The notes: a model not told the origin generated them from the letters alone. Numbered from the stretch's first letter, positions 31,401 through 44,156 are shown. The stretch is DNA of 64,000 nt from Podospora pseudocomata (GCF_035222375.1 NW_026946363.1:2604001-2668000), one strand, 5' to 3'. Numbers and translations are program-made.

Positions 31401-31741
31401 TCAAGATTTTTGAGGTGGAGAGCCTGGGGGATGTGAAGAGTTGGTTGCGGACGAGGAGGGTGTGGTTGGACAGCGAGTCGGATGAGGGGTTGGTGCTGGA
31501 CACGGTCAAGAGGGGGGAGGATGATGAGAAGACGGGGGAGGAGAATGTGATTTTGAGAATGTATGACAGTCTTGGGGGGCTGGCGAGGGGTAGGGTGAAG
31601 AGTGTGTGGGGGATCAAGAGGGTGACCAAGGTGAATTTGCTGGAGGATGAGGTTGAGGAGGTGGAGGTGGATGGGGATGGGTTTGGTGTTGAGCTGAAGG
31701 CTTTTGAGGTGGCGACTTACAAGTTGGAGTTGGACCATTAA
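28477..31741 (+). CDS. ams1: GH38 alpha-mannosidase (Ams1 type)
   Basis: Exons 28477-30360 and 30410-31741; 49-nt intron with GTGAGG, CTGAC and GCAG. The protein is 1071 residues, the usual size for vacuolar Ams1/cytosolic MAN2C1. It removes alpha-mannose from free oligosaccharides and glycans; Ams1 has no signal peptide and reaches the vacuole by the Cvt/autophagy route, and none is visible here. GHCHIDSCWLWPFDET begins at 287 and supplies His288, His290-region and Asp292 zinc ligands. FWLPDTFGYSSQLPQL contains the catalytic Asp near 402. SHFGD-like AHFGDVK and FGKGDGGGGPTWQHLE are further conserved blocks; LLCQFHDCLPGSSI (with the third zinc-site His) lies before the splice site. The C-terminal beta domain includes WDVEVFHLD and the WGILPHQG block. 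ATG 28477 is the first in frame. Confidence 0.95.
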
Positions 31742-32956
31742 GGAGACCGTCTTGTATGGTTGGGCGAGGTGATTTTTTTTTGGACTGTTTTGTTTTGAGA
31801 TTGTGCGAAGAGTGGTGTTAACGGATTATGAGATTCGAGATTTTGATTTTAGGTCTCGAGAGTTTAGTTGAAGAATGGTTATCACGCTTCAAGTTGCTTG
31901 AGGAGTGCCAGTGGCAGCAACGTCTCAAGGAATCAATCACCATGAACCCCTTCCCTCCGAAAAGTATGAGCCCAACACGCGACACACATCCCCCAATTCT
32001 CAGGGATGTGGCTACAAATCTCAGAGCAACTATCAATTGGGGACGCCCGAGAGGTGTACTTGGATTGAGCAGACTTATCTTTAGAACAGCAAGCAGCATG
32101 CATGAGAGCAGCGATCCTGAATTCCATCACACTTCGTTGTCGACCTCACCGCACACGCAATTTTGCGAGGAAAGGGATCGAGGTCTGTAAACCGTGATCA
32201 AGCAAGTCACTCAAAGTCAAGCATCATCATCGCTTCCATAACAATCTCACATTCCCTACTTCCTACTTCCTACCCCGCTCTCCCTCCTCCCCATCTATTG
32301 TATTCACCGATATCCCCTTTCTAAAACGCCAAAATTCAGAAATCAAACCCCCCATTTCAGCACCCCCCCTCGCCATTCCCACACCAAACAACAAACAAAA
32401 CTCTTCTCCCTTCCCTCCCTCCCCTACCCCTTCTTCCCCCCCTCTCTCTTTTCACCTGGGAGTCGCTCCAAGATTCACCCCCTCTCCTCCCCCCCTCCTC
32501 CCCCCCCTCCACCCACCAAAGAAAACCTCAGAACATAAAAAGCGACACAAATAAACCAAGTAAAAAAAAAAAGAGCCTCTTGTTTTAGGTATAACATCAA
32601 CCAAACAAAGAGAGCCTTGCCCCCCATCCCATCCATCCCATGTCTTTCCAGCCCATGCAAATATTTGTTTGTTTGAGAAAGAAGAAAAATGAAACATTTT
32701 TCTCATGCTCACCACCCTCCACACCGTCCATCAAAAAAACCCCCTCTTCAAAAAGGGCTATATCATTAAGCAAGGAAAGAGACACTTTTTCAAGTTTTTT
32801 TTTTTGCAAAAATGTCCGCATCCAAGATGCAGTAATCAATAAACTTGAGCTACTGCGGGTATGGATATGTCTTGGTGTGTGTGACTTTTTTGCAGGAAAA
32901 AAAAAAAAAAAAAAACTCCTGTCTCCCCAAATCACATGAACCTCCCCCGCCCCCCC
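31742..32956. other. Convergent 3' region AMS1/YDJ1
   Basis: 1.2 kb between two 3' ends. C-rich stretches near 32,330-32,520 and A-runs near 32,560-32,575 and 32,895-32,915. No gene supported. Confidence 0.5.
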
Positions 32957-34400
32957 TTACTGCGAAGCGCACTGTACGCGCTCGGCATGCGGGTGCCCAT
33001 CATCCTCGTCCTCATCCATGGCAGTGGCCCCGCCAAAGCCACCCTTGGAGCTGGCGTCCACATCCTCGATATCAGCCGGTTCCGTCATGGCATTAGCAGG
33101 GGGTGTGTTGATGATCTCTGGCGATGGGAGGCACTTCCGAAGGGCCTCAAAGGCGGCCTCGTCTTGAGTCCAGCCCTTCTCGGGGAATTTGACGCTGAAT
33201 CGGATGTACATGTTGCCAAAGTCGTGGTGGCGGTATGATGGCATACCTTGCCCGCGGATCATCTTCACGGTGCCTTTAAATCGTGTTAGACAAGACGTTC
33301 TAACCAACAGACACCAGTCAAAACTTACCAGGTGAGATAGCCTCGCCAGGCAGAATGTCAACACTCAACCACCTCTCATCAAGGTGCTCGATGTAAATTG
33401 TTCCACCAGCAAGAGCCGTTACGAGATCAATCTCGGCGTTGTAGAGCAGGTCGTCCTCCTTGCGCTCAAAGCGAGGGTGTGGCTTCTGCTCAATCTGGAA
33501 AACGACATCACCCGCAAGGATGCCTGGCGCTTGGTCACCCTCACCACGGAATTCCACCTTGGTACCGCTTCTCACGCCACGGTCAACGTGGACATGGAGA
33601 ACCTTCCTGTCAACCACTGTCTTCTTGCCCATGCACCCTCTGCACCTGTCCTTCTCCTTGACAAGTTCACCCTCGCCATTGCAGTCTGGGCAAACGGTCT
33701 GGAAGCGTTGGATCATGGGACCCATCTGGCGCATCATAGTCTTCATACCGTGACCGTCGCAAGTTGTGCACTTGCGAACGGCACCTTCCTTGCCCCCGCG
33801 ACCCTCGCACTTGGGGCAGATGATGGAGCGCTGAAGGGCAAGCTTGGAGACCTTGCCGCGGTAAATGTCCTCAAGGGAGACGTTGTGAACGTGGTGGATG
33901 GTCTTGGCCTTGCTTGGCCCGCGATTCTGCGTGCCGCCGCCGAACATGCCACCAAGACCACCGCCGAAGCCGCCGGAACCAAAGAACTGGGCAAACAGAT
34001 CCTCAGCAGCCATGCCGCCACCGCCGCCGGCACCGCCCTCAAGACCAGCCTCGCCATACTGGTCGTAGATCTGGCGTTTTTGTGGGTCGGAAAGAATCTC
34101 GTAAGCATGTGAAACCTCCTTGAACTTGTGCTCGGCCTCCGGGTTGTTGGGGTTCTTGTCTAGACAACAAAGTCAGTCATGCTACAGCAACCTGCCACTG
34201 TGCCAGCAACAACTACATACCTGGGTGGAACTTGAGGGCGGAAATCTTGTACGCCTTCTTCAACTCCTGCTCCGTCGCATTTGGCGAGACCTGCGGCACC
34301 AATCATGTCAGAAACTCTACATGCTTTCCTCAAAAATCCGAGATGGCATTCTGGGATTCCTTACGCCAAGGATCTCGTAATATTTCGCTTCCTTAACCAT
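32957..34400 (-). CDS. mas5: Type I Hsp40 co-chaperone, Ydj1/Mas5 type, farnesylated
   Basis: Exons 34400-34365, 34290-34221, 34159-33329 and 33273-32957; introns of 74, 61 and 55 nt. The protein is 417 residues (yeast Ydj1 has 409). J domain starts [12 protein letters not shown]; the HPD tripeptide, split by intron 2, is at 34-36. A G/F-rich linker ([14 protein letters not shown]) follows. The zinc-binding region has four CxxCxGxG-like units: [25 protein letters not shown] and CRGCMGKK. The client-binding C-terminal domains contain [20 protein letters not shown] and [17 protein letters not shown]. The last four residues CASQ form a CaaX box, so membrane anchoring by farnesyl is expected, as for Ydj1. 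It stimulates Hsp70 ATPase, folding and mitochondrial/ER import. A consensus heat-shock element lies 204 nt upstream. Confidence 0.97.
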
Positions 34401-36712
34401 GTTTGCGATTGGATCTGATTGTATCGAAAAGGAAACAACAGCTTGCGGTCTCGATTCGGCAGAAGACGCTTAGTAAAAGGGTTCCCTTCCGAGAAAGCTG
34501 AAATGGCCAATAAAGTTAGCAAAGATGTCGGGCACTTTTCCAAAAGATATGGCGTAACAGAGTAAAGTTGGGAAGAGCAAAGAAAGCCACAGGCCAAAGA
34601 GGTCTTCTTGAACTTTCTGGGGTGAAAGGCGGTGGGGGGATAGGTGGGCAACTGGCAAAGCCAACCATTAAAAAAAAACAAAAAAACAGGGCGCCCAGAG
34701 TATGTGTATGCCGTACCCCCGAGGCTGTGTAAGCTTTCTGCTGGGCCGCTGGCAAGACCGGGCTTGGTGGCTGCCAGGAAAAACCGATAGAGTTGGATGT
34801 GTGTGTTGGAAGTGGAAAGAAGGAAAACCTACAGTCTGCTTTGGAATTTTGCGCTCGCCGATTTTGCGCAAATGCGTCAAACTCTCTTCAACTTCTTCTT
34901 CTCAAAGTTGCCCGATTTTGTTGTCGCAGCAAGCAAGAATTTGTCACTATCGCCGGTGTAGGAAATAGCCGAGCCCTTCTGCTGAGTCGTCGGTTTGTTT
35001 GTTCGTCCGTTGACTTTCGTATCTTCTGGGGAAGAAAACAAAGGGTTGGGGTGGGGTTGTTGTTTGCGTTGGACCTTTTTCGAGGCGCCAGTTGGTCAAG
35101 TAAGTTAAAAGAACTTCGTCCTTTGAGAAACTGATCGCAAGGAGAGGGGTCCTGTCCAAGGGGAATATGAGCAAGGGCAGATTGGGGTGGGAAAGAGGGC
35201 GGCAGAAGAGGCTGAAATTCTTCCCCCAAGCCCAGGCGTTGCCTTCCCTCCACTCCCCTCCTGATGGAATTCCATCGAAGACTCTAGAGTGTGGCTGGTG
35301 CTGTTAGTGCAGTACTTTCCAGTAATTCCCCCTTGTCAGGCCCCAAAAGCCGCATGCATCATAGGCCCATGCACTGCCTGAGCGGCGGCAACACTGACAG
35401 GTAAGGTGTACCCATCTATCTAATTCTGTAGAAATCCCAGTGCTGCGCCGATGCGCATGGAAACCGAACAATATCTATCTAGCGGGAGGCTTCTGCGTTC
35501 AGGAAGCCTGGTCACTCTTCAACCCCTCCAAACTGTGGCTTGAAAGGAAGAACCCAGGGTCTTCCGTCATCACCCTCCCACACTCCCTTCCCCCACCCAA
35601 CCATCCGCCACACCACCCACAAGGGATCCTCCTCCGCATCGGCGCCGGCGAACGGGGGAATCTTTTTTTAGTGAAGCGAAAGGGAAATCCCAGGGTAGCT
35701 GCAAAGTCCCAGAATACATGTGCGCGCACGTACTTTATCATGACATGACATAATCGTGAGAATTTCTCCAGGTTTCCAGGGCTCTCTCACCAGGTAGTCT
35801 ACAGGTTTGTAAGTGAACTCGGAACTGACCAGCAGGGAAATAGAGCGCTTACCTAGTTAGTGTACACTACCCTACATGCATCTTTTGGAATTCCCAGATC
35901 ACGGAATCTTACCGAAACTCACATGCATTGATCACCCCCCTCTCCGTTCTCGGGCGAAGAAAGGCAAAACCCACCTACCTCACTGGCGGGTCGGAGAGCC
36001 ATGGCAATAATGCCATTCGCCTGGCTACAGGGTGTCAGACTGCATCACTTTCACGTAACAGGACACAAGAAGCGTGAGCATGAAGCATATTTGTCCACAG
36101 TTATTGATATTTATTATCACACTCGCCATATCATCTCTTCCATCTCTCCCTCCCCCTCACCCACACAACAGAACCGCCCAGTGTTTATGCATACCTCCCT
36201 CCCCCAACCAGAGCAATATAATGTTGAAAACAACACCATTGACAAAACCCCCCTTTCATGCTTTGCTTTGTTGAAACCACCACCTCCCTCCCCCAATGTA
36301 GACCTGCCTGCCAATGCCCTATGCCACGATATACAAAAACATCCCCCTTGTCAAAAACACCCCTCCCCCCTTTTTATAAACTCCCTCAAACACCACCAAC
36401 CCTTCCCCCCAAAAAAAACAAGACAAGAAAAAGGCCCATTCCAGACCCCACACCGCAGTTTTATATACCATTCACTCCAATCACGCTCAAACAAACAACA
36501 ACCCAGAACATGTAAAAAGAAAATAAAAATAAAAACTCAATAAACGCTCTTTCTCGCTCTAACAAACCCTCAGAAGCCCTTCTTTTCCCCGCTACCCATC
36601 TCTCCCGAATGTGTTCCCCCTCAAAATATACACTATATATTACACTCCCCTGTCTAACCACTCCTTCTTCCTCCCCCCATAACACCCCCTCCTCCTCGGC
36701 CACTAACCCTCC
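34401..36712. promoter_or_regulatory. 2.3-kb region: YDJ1 promoter and SNT2 3' flank
   Basis: The YDJ1-proximal part carries a heat-shock element (34604-34618). The part near 36.1-36.7 kb is C/A-rich and is probably the SNT2 3' UTR. No supported gene. Confidence 0.5.
34604..34618 (-). promoter_or_regulatory. Heat-shock element (three alternating nGAAn/nTTCn units)
   Basis: Read on the + strand: cTTCt-tGAAc-tTTCt, three perfectly phased 5-bp Hsf1 units. It is 204-218 nt upstream of the YDJ1 ATG. A gapped pair gGAAg-5-aGAAa at 34571-34585 lies beside it. This is the canonical Hsf1 site and fits the chaperone gene downstream. Confidence 0.75.
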
Positions 36713-39700
36713 TTAAGAAAGCAAATTCCTCAACGAAGGACTAGCACTAGCCCCACTCGCCCTCGGCTCCCTGTTCGGAGGCGGTAGGCTCGGCTCTCTC
36801 AACGGCGGCGGGCTTTGATGCACATGTCCCCCCCAGTGCGGCCCCCCCTGCCTCAGATAATTCGGCTGCGGCTGCGGCTCCATCATATGATGCTGCGGTG
36901 GCGGACGCATATGCTCGACATGATGACCATACCCATTCATCACCGGCGGCGGCTGGTGAGGTCCACTCGTCCTCCTAGGCGGTGATGACCCCCCTCCGTT
37001 CAGCCCGACCCCGTTCCTATAAGGCGAGTGCATTATCCCGTTGTGGGGTGGTGGTCCAGGCGGTGGGCCAATTGTCTGGATCGGTGGTGGACGGAGGTGG
37101 TTTGGTGGTGGTGCCAGGGGTGGCATACTCAGTGGGGGAGGGGTCGGGCCGCGGTGGTGGTTCTCGCGGTGGTGGTTCTCGCGGTGGTGGTTCTCGCGGT
37201 GGTGGTTCTCGCGGGGGTGGTTGAGTAGAGGTGACATGTTATTTGGGTGGGCAGAGGCTCGGGGCCAGTCGCTGTAGCCTCTGTTTGCTGGGGCGTACTC
37301 GGGCGGTGGAGGTTGGACGGGCAGTCCTCTGGGGACGATGGTGGGCGGAAGAGGAGGTGGTTGCACCGCCTGTGACTGGACGGCTACCGGTGGAGGGATC
37401 AGTTGGGGAGCAGTCGGACCTGGTAAAGGAGCTTGTAGCTGCGGTGGTGGCTGAACCACGGGCGGAGGACCCGACGCAGAATGCATCGGGGGAGGTGACC
37501 AGGTCCTGTAGGAGCTGATACTGGGATGACGAGGCTCGGTAGGGCCACCGATAGGAACAACAGCCGGTGGTGCTTGCGAAGCCTGCCGGACCGGCTCGGG
37601 TGGCGGCGTAGGTTCTCTTTTGAGCTGCGGATGAGTATTCGGCTGGCGACCCAACTTCTTGCACTTGTGACACTGGAAACTGCGTTGTTCCACGAACTTT
37701 TGCGCCTCGGAGCCCAGGTTCCCGAAGTACCCGTTGGTGAGCCCGCGTTCCTGTTCCTGATTGATCGGGTGCCACTTGGGACTGACATCGGTGGCGCAGG
37801 TAAGACAGATCTTGCCGTTCTGTTGCATCGACGGTGCGTCCTCCATTGGCGCATCCCCGTTGAGAATGTGCGAGATGGAGTTGTTGATCAGAGATGCCCG
37901 GCGGTTGACGTGATGCGAAGGCGTGGATGGCGATGTCGAAACCTTGGACGTGACAGCGATCTGGTTGGCTTTCTTGGCGCATCCCTTCAGCGCTGTATCG
38001 GCCTGTTTGTAGTTCTGGACATACAGCTGCAGAGCAGTCGTCCCGTTTTCCGCCACAATGTCGTGCATTCGGTAGATAACCGTCTTGGTAGGCAAGTGCT
38101 CCTTGCAATAGACAACCGCCGACATAGTTCCAGTGTCCCCATTGAGGCTGACAATATTGTGCTGATCGCGCCTCGAGCCCTTGACAGGCGTGATGTCAAA
38201 ACCCAGAGCATAACCTGCCTGGTGAGCACACTCGATGTGGACCGAAGCGCGGCACTGGTGGCAAGACACACAAGCTCCTCCGTCTCTCTTGCAAGCCTTG
38301 CAAATCTCGGCAAACTTCGCCCTCGGGATCGTGGGAATTCCTTCAGCAGGACACAGCGCCTTTGCGCTACCGAACTTGACCTCCGGTGTCCAGACCGCGC
38401 ATGTGACGTGCACCCAATTGTTATCGGTCGTGCACTTCAGGGGCTCGCGAGGGTTGACAGGCCGATTCATCTCCTCCTGCTTCTTGCGGTAAAAGTCGGC
38501 CGCTTTTTGCGCATTTTCGCGCTCCATCCTGTCTCTTTCTCTTTCCTTCTCCGTTTTCTTCTTGTGAGAGATTTTGGGCGGCTCGACAAAGTCATGGTGG
38601 GTATACTCATGTGGGCAAAGCACGCACTTGTAGTCCTAGATACACAAGTTAGCATCAATTGCACCTTTGCAATCAAACCTGAGCAAAACTTACAATAGCG
38701 ACCTGCGGGTTCTTGTCATTGGCACACATGTCGCATGTCCACTTTCCAGGAGGTCTGTTGTCCAGCACACCGTAGCAACTCCGGTGAACCGTCAAGCGGC
38801 ACTCTCTGCAGCACAGATGCTGATTACCCATGGGCTCCATCTCAAGGCAAATAGCACAAGGCAGCGTCCGCGGCTTAGGCATTTCCGGGACGGGAGGTGG
38901 CGGTGGAGGTGGTTTCTCAACCGCCTTCTCCTTCTTCTTGGAGATCGGAGCATTGACCACACTACCCGACTCAGAAGCTGTCTGATCAGCATCCTTGTCG
39001 GGAATACTCTTGAGCTTCTTGCGAGGCGGTTCCTTATCCGTCGGTTGCGCGCTGAAAGAGCGTGCCGGGCTCGCAGTAGCAGCCGGATCGGGGGTGCGAT
39101 ATCGAATATTGTTGGCCATCTCCTCAGCCGCCAACAACTCCTTGTAAAGATCCTCGTCCACCTTCTTCCGCCATCCGCGACCTCCCGTCTGGGCCACCTT
39201 CTTCGCAACCTCTTCAACATCCTCCCACTGGATAGCATAACGTCTCCACAGTTCGGCGCATCGTCGACAGAGCGCCTGGATGCATTGATCCTTCTTGTCC
39301 TTGTTAGCGCCACGGCCACCATTCTCGGTGACCGCGGATACAGCAGCAGCCGGCGCTCTCCGCCACTGGCGAGAGTTTTTGGTGCCGCAAAACTTGCACA
39401 GGAAGCCTCTCTTCTTCTCCTTGGCCTTCTCCGTGTCGAACGCCGAGTCATCGTGAACATCAGCAACGTCGTCAGCCAGCTTGTTGGCAGCCGCCTCGGC
39501 CTTTTTGGCATCTTTCTTGCCCTTACGTCCGGAAAAATTGCCCCAAACTTGCTTGCCGCGGTCTGTCTTTTTCCAAGTGTAGTAGTATCTGACGACGGTA
39601 GCTGGTTTCAACGTCTTGACGTGCTTCATGACGAGATGCAACTCGGAGCCATATTTGGCCACGCCCTCTTCGAACTTCTTCTGCTCTGCTGGGGTTAAAT

Positions 39701-42347
39701 CTGGCTCTTTGAAATCTTCTTTCGGCACCTTGGGAAGTGTCCTGAGGGCCTTTTCGGCATTGAAATCGAACTTGAAAAGAAGATCTCTCGCCACATCCTG
39801 GAGATTGGTGGATTGTTTCGGTACACCAAGCGAGACGGCCATAGATCTGGCGGTGTCCATGTAATCATCGATGGCAGCATCAGGCAATTCCTTTCCAACC
39901 TTGGCCGGCTCCTTCCAGAGGGTGGTGACTGTCTCGTCGCCGCCGCGCTCGATATACCCTGGCGGAGTGTCTTGAACCCATTTTGGGCGCTTCTCCTTCT
40001 CGATCCGCTCAGCTTCCAAGAGAGCCTGCTGTTCCTTGGTGAGCTTGTTGCTGCCCTTGCCACTTTTCTTGAACTCTAGAGGCTTGACATATTCCACCGG
40101 TCTCCCGGGCCAAGGACCCACGACAGCTTGATGTTTCAAACCCAGTCTGGTGCTGGCGCGGGGAAAGATGCGGTCGTCTAGATCGAGAGCGTCCTCCACC
40201 TTGCAATGCATGCCAAAGTAGCGATATGGCCAGAGACTAGCATGGTATATCTGCTCTGCGGTAGGCGGCTGCCGGGTTTCATCCGAAGCAGGGCTTGTCC
40301 GGCTGGTGCGGCCAGTCTGCACACCATCGACACCACCCATCTCCTCGTCCTCATCGTCGAGGAGCTCATCGTCTTCGCCATCACGACCACCGTCGGCGAG
40401 ACCAGGAGTGTTGCGACCTTCAAGCCTGCGCTCGTGTGCTCTACTGCAGGCGGCGCAGGACCAGGCAAAGCCACGACTGGGTTTCTTGAGCAAGGGTGGT
40501 TTGACACAGTTCATGTGGTACGTGTGTTGGCACACGGCACAGTCGACCGAATCGTTGCTGGTTGATGTGTCAGCATTTCAAGATACTTTGGTACAAGTTG
40601 TAGCTCCCCACTTTAATCGCTTTTTTGGTGCATGCATGGGGGTGCGGTCCTATTGGGTCACGCCAGGGAACCCCATTGGTCCCGCGCCCCGGTGCGAACG
40701 AACCACGACCACCTCACACTCTCACACACACACACACCCACCCCCCCCGCGCCAAAATGGAAATGGGAAAGGCTCGGGGAAAAAGGAAACAAACTTACTT
40801 TGCGCAGTACGTAACGCACCGCTTGCACGTCTTGACGGCACTCGTCAACTCCTTGCCGCGGCCCTGCTCCGTCAGGACGTACTTCCAGTGCTCGTCCAGC
40901 ACCTTCTTGACATGCTCGGGCACGTTGATGACCTGCTTCGTCGGGATCACCTCGTAGTTCTTTTGGATGTAGCGATCATAAAGCTTCTCGTACCAGAAAC
41001 AGTCGGGCGCCCGCTTGTAAGCAGCCAGGTCCTTGATCTCCGCCTTGTGGCGGATCTGGCACTTGCCGCGGAGTGAGGTCAACGGGCTGATGTCCGAGTG
41101 CATCGTGGCAAAGACCAGGCGCGTGTCTTGCACCTTGCGGCCAATGTCCTTTGGTCGGTAGTACCAATTGACGCGGATTGCGTCTATTGGCAGGCTGGTG
41201 TCATTCTTGACGTGCAAGAACTCCATGATGCGGCCAATGTAATAGGGCTCCCCCGGAGGCTCACAGACCAGGTAGACGTGATCTGCATGTCTGTGTCAGA
41301 AGTGAAATATCGTCCAAATTTCCCGGTATCCGACTCACCTTCTTTTTGCAGCACAGTCCCGTCGTCGGCTATCATCTTGCCGTCCTTTGTCGGCCGCGAC
41401 TTGCAGTTTTCAAAAGTGAGCATGTTCGTCTCACCGTAGCCAGGCGCACCAGGAGTCGCACTTCCGCCATCCATCGAGCGTGATGCCGTCCCCGCGAGTC
41501 GCTGATGAACAGCCGCCGCTAGCAATGAGGTCGAAGCTCCATTGGTCCCGGACGGGGTCTGGCTTCCGCTGGGAGTCGAGGCATCAGCAGCCGGAGCCGC
41601 CGCAGTAGTAGCTTTTCGCTTCTTGCCTTTGTGATTGTTTGAGGTCGAATTGCCATTAGTTTTGTTTGCCGTGTTTGTCGACGTCGTAGATGATGGAGCC
41701 GGGTGAGAATCCTTGGTGCCATTTGTGGTGGCCGTGGTTTGCCTGCTCTCATCGGGCAGAGGCTTTCGTGAAGATGCATTACCGGAGCGCGGGGCTGTTT
41801 GGCCTGCATTGGCTGCTGGTGGTGCTTGTGATGATGACGACGATGTCGCACCGGCTTCTTGTGGTATTGGTGGTTCTAGATGTTGCTGCTTTGATGAAGG
41901 GGCTTTCTTGGAGTCGGTGTCCTTTTTGTTGGTGTGCTCAAACAGTTCCATGTCGATGTCCCTGTCCTCGGCATAATTTGGGCGCGCAGCACCAGTGCGA
42001 TTTCGAGATCGCGTGCCGTAGGGAGAGGCCTTCTCACCGGCATCTTTGGCGGCGGCCGAAGCCGAAGACTTCTCCATGGGCTGTGGTGATTCCGATTTTG
42101 TGGTGCTCGCCGTGGAGGACGACGAGCGAGATGAATTGGGGAGGTTGCTCATGGTAGGCGGTGGAGGGTGATCCGTGGATGTGGATGAGACCGGGCCGCC
42201 CAAGTTAGTATTAGAGTTGGCGACTGTTGCTCCCGCGCCGTCCTTGGCGGACGAGGACGAGGAGGGAGTGGCCGAACTGGTAGAAATTGCAGATTGCGCC
42301 TGGTCCTCAGACTGCTGCTGCTGCTTCACACCACTTTTCTGTGCCAT
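36713..42347 (-). CDS. snt2: SNT2-like chromatin reader: BAH, PHD, SANT, GATA-like finger and extended PHD
   Basis: Exons 42347-41339, 41282-40799, 40557-38694 and 38635-36713; introns of 56, 241 and 58 nt, all phase-compatible. The protein is 1759 residues. N-terminal 320: Ser/Thr/Ala-rich, disordered. BAH domain at about 325-470 (DHVYLVCEPPGEPYYIGRI, VNWYYRP). PHD1 at about 485-545 is assembled across intron 2 (CKRCVTYC, CAVCQHTYHMNC, WSCAAC). SANT: TPAEQKKFEEGVAKYGSELH. GATA-like: CKFCGTKNSRQWRR plus CRRCAELWRRY. PHD2 with an extended PHD: CAICLE, CCRECRLTVHRSCYG, CDMCANDKNPQVAI, spliced to DYKCVLCPHEY, then WVHVTCAVWTPEV, CKACKRDGGACVSCHQC and HIECAHQAG. The rest is a second CxxC pair and a Pro-rich tail with four ENHHR repeats. 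In yeast, Snt2 joins Ecm5 and Rpd3 in stress-responsive chromatin control. Confidence 0.93.
37156..37215 (-). repeat. 15-bp coding tandem repeat, four copies (ENHHR)
   Basis: Unit GGTGGTTCTCGCGGT on the + strand at 37156, 37171, 37186 and 37201, the last copy with one mismatch. On the SNT2 sense strand it encodes ENHHR four times inside the Pro-rich tail. Confidence 0.95.
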
Positions 42348-42612
42348 GGTGGGGAACAGGTCACCGAAAAGCAAAAAAACAAAAAAAAAAAAAAAAAAAA
42401 AAAGAAAAAGATCAAGAGGCGTCAGATACCAGATACCAGATACCAGAGAAAACTCGCTCCGCCTAAGTTTCTTGTCGAGCAGTGAAGACGCGGCTGAGGC
42501 GGTTGTGGCGGTGATATCGTGGTTGAAAAGGTTTGTTGGAAATGAAGGGCGCCCTGGTCAGTGTTGATGTTGATGTCAAAAGGCAGTAGTGGTCGGCGTG
42601 AAGAAAGAAGGT

Positions 42613-42648
42613 GGGTTTGGGTTTGGGTTTTGGGTGGGGGGGTAGGGG
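42613..42648 (+). other. G-tract cluster with G-quadruplex potential
   Basis: Six runs of three or more G separated by loops of 1-4 nt (GGGTTTGGGTTTGGG and on), about 265-300 nt upstream of the SNT2 ATG, on the strand opposite its sense strand. A quadruplex is predicted only from the pattern. Confidence 0.5.
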
Positions 42649-44125
42649 CGTGAAGAAGGGCGCCGACGCCAGATGTCATGGGAGGAAAAAGAAAAGCCAA
42701 GAGAGGAGTGACGGCGGGCCGGGTAACGGTCCATAAGATGAGACGGGCAATGAGTGAATCTCAACAAGCCTGGCTGCGAGCCCCCTGCGTGGAGACACGG
42801 AGGAACCGTCGGGGTGGAAAGATGTCTGCCAGACCGTGGGGGGATTGAAATTCGCGATACCTCGCCGGACGAGCCATATAACAGAGAGAAAAAAGGTCGT
42901 CGGCACCGGATCGGGGAGACCAGGGAGCAAGCGTGAGGTCAAGGCCAAATCCAAGTAAATCGACAAATGTATGTATGGGGGCTCAGGTCAGGCGCGGCCG
43001 TGGGTGAATGGAGGGTGAGTGAGTGGAGTGGCCTGGGGACGATGAGATGGAGTCAAGGGGGGCCGTGTACTATGCGCGTTGGCCGTGGGCTGTCGTCGGG
43101 AAGCTCCTGTGCAGACGTGTGTCTATGGGCAAACGGCTGATGAAGCTAGATGGAGCGCATCTGGATCGGGGGAAATCTTGCCAAAGGAAAGGGAAAAAGG
43201 AAGGGAGAGGGAGATATGTGGGCAAAGGTAATAATGGAGACCCAGACCCAGTCAAGAAGCGTCAAATGGGCGTGCGGTGCCGTGGGTGCGTGCAAGGAAG
43301 GCAAGGCAAGGCAAGGCACAAGGTACAGGCCGTCTACAATTTGGTACATTTCTGGCCCCGGCTCTTCGCCATTTCTTTTTCGGTATATACTACCACCTGT
43401 GCTATGAGAATAGAGAAATGCCGTGCTTTGGGATAGATTCCGGCGTCACGGATGAGTTGCGTAGACTACCTACTAATTATCTCTGGCTCGTCGTCCTTCA
43501 TCGACTCGAGACTGGGTCGTCCAAATGGAGGGCACTGAAGAAGAGGCGACAAGACCCAAGAGTGACAGATGGACGTGGACGGGCAGCGAAAGCAGAGTGA
43601 AGAAGCGGCACCTAGCAAAAAAGAAGGTAGCACACACGGACCAAGCCCACACAATTGGCAGGCTAACACGCCTCCGGGTGTCGAAGAGGTGTGGGCCGTC
43701 GTCGTCTGGCACTGTGAGGTTTGTGGGGCCCACGAGGTAGATATCGCGTACTGCGCGGCCTGCAGGGATTTGCATTCCCGCATCGTCCACATTTCAACGT
43801 CGGCAAAACCACCCATGGCCAGCCACGGCCTGGTACCTGGCGGATACTTTGTGCCCCAGAACCCCCGAAAACCTCATCAACCTCACCCCAATCGCAATCC
43901 CTACGTACAACCACAACCGTCCACTTTTGGTTTCCTGTTGACATATATATTTCTCCCCTACGGACCGCGCGGGAATGTTGACAAAACCAACCTCATCATT
44001 CGACAGTAGGGTGTGGAGCAAGGACAGCATAGACAGCATAGACAAGTGGAGAGCGATGGGAAGGGTTTGGAACCCGAAAGGGATGCTTGGAACAACGGCA
44101 CTTGTAGTCAGAAAGAATGTTATAT

Positions 44126-44156
44126 GATGGGATGGATGGATGGATGGATGGATGGA
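44126..44156 (+). repeat. (GGAT)n tetranucleotide microsatellite
   Basis: About seven tandem GGAT units in the 7.1-kb gene-free region; the complement of the TCCA run at 8107-8129. Confidence 0.85.

Noticed and set aside
30494-31738. 414-codon minus-strand open frame opposite AMS1
   Set aside because: Pure antisense of a conserved GH38 domain; no motif of its own.
37526-39698. Long plus-strand frames (390 and 343 codons) opposite SNT2
   Set aside because: Antisense shadows of the conserved PHD/SANT exons; Arg/Leu/Ser-biased as expected from GC-rich antisense.
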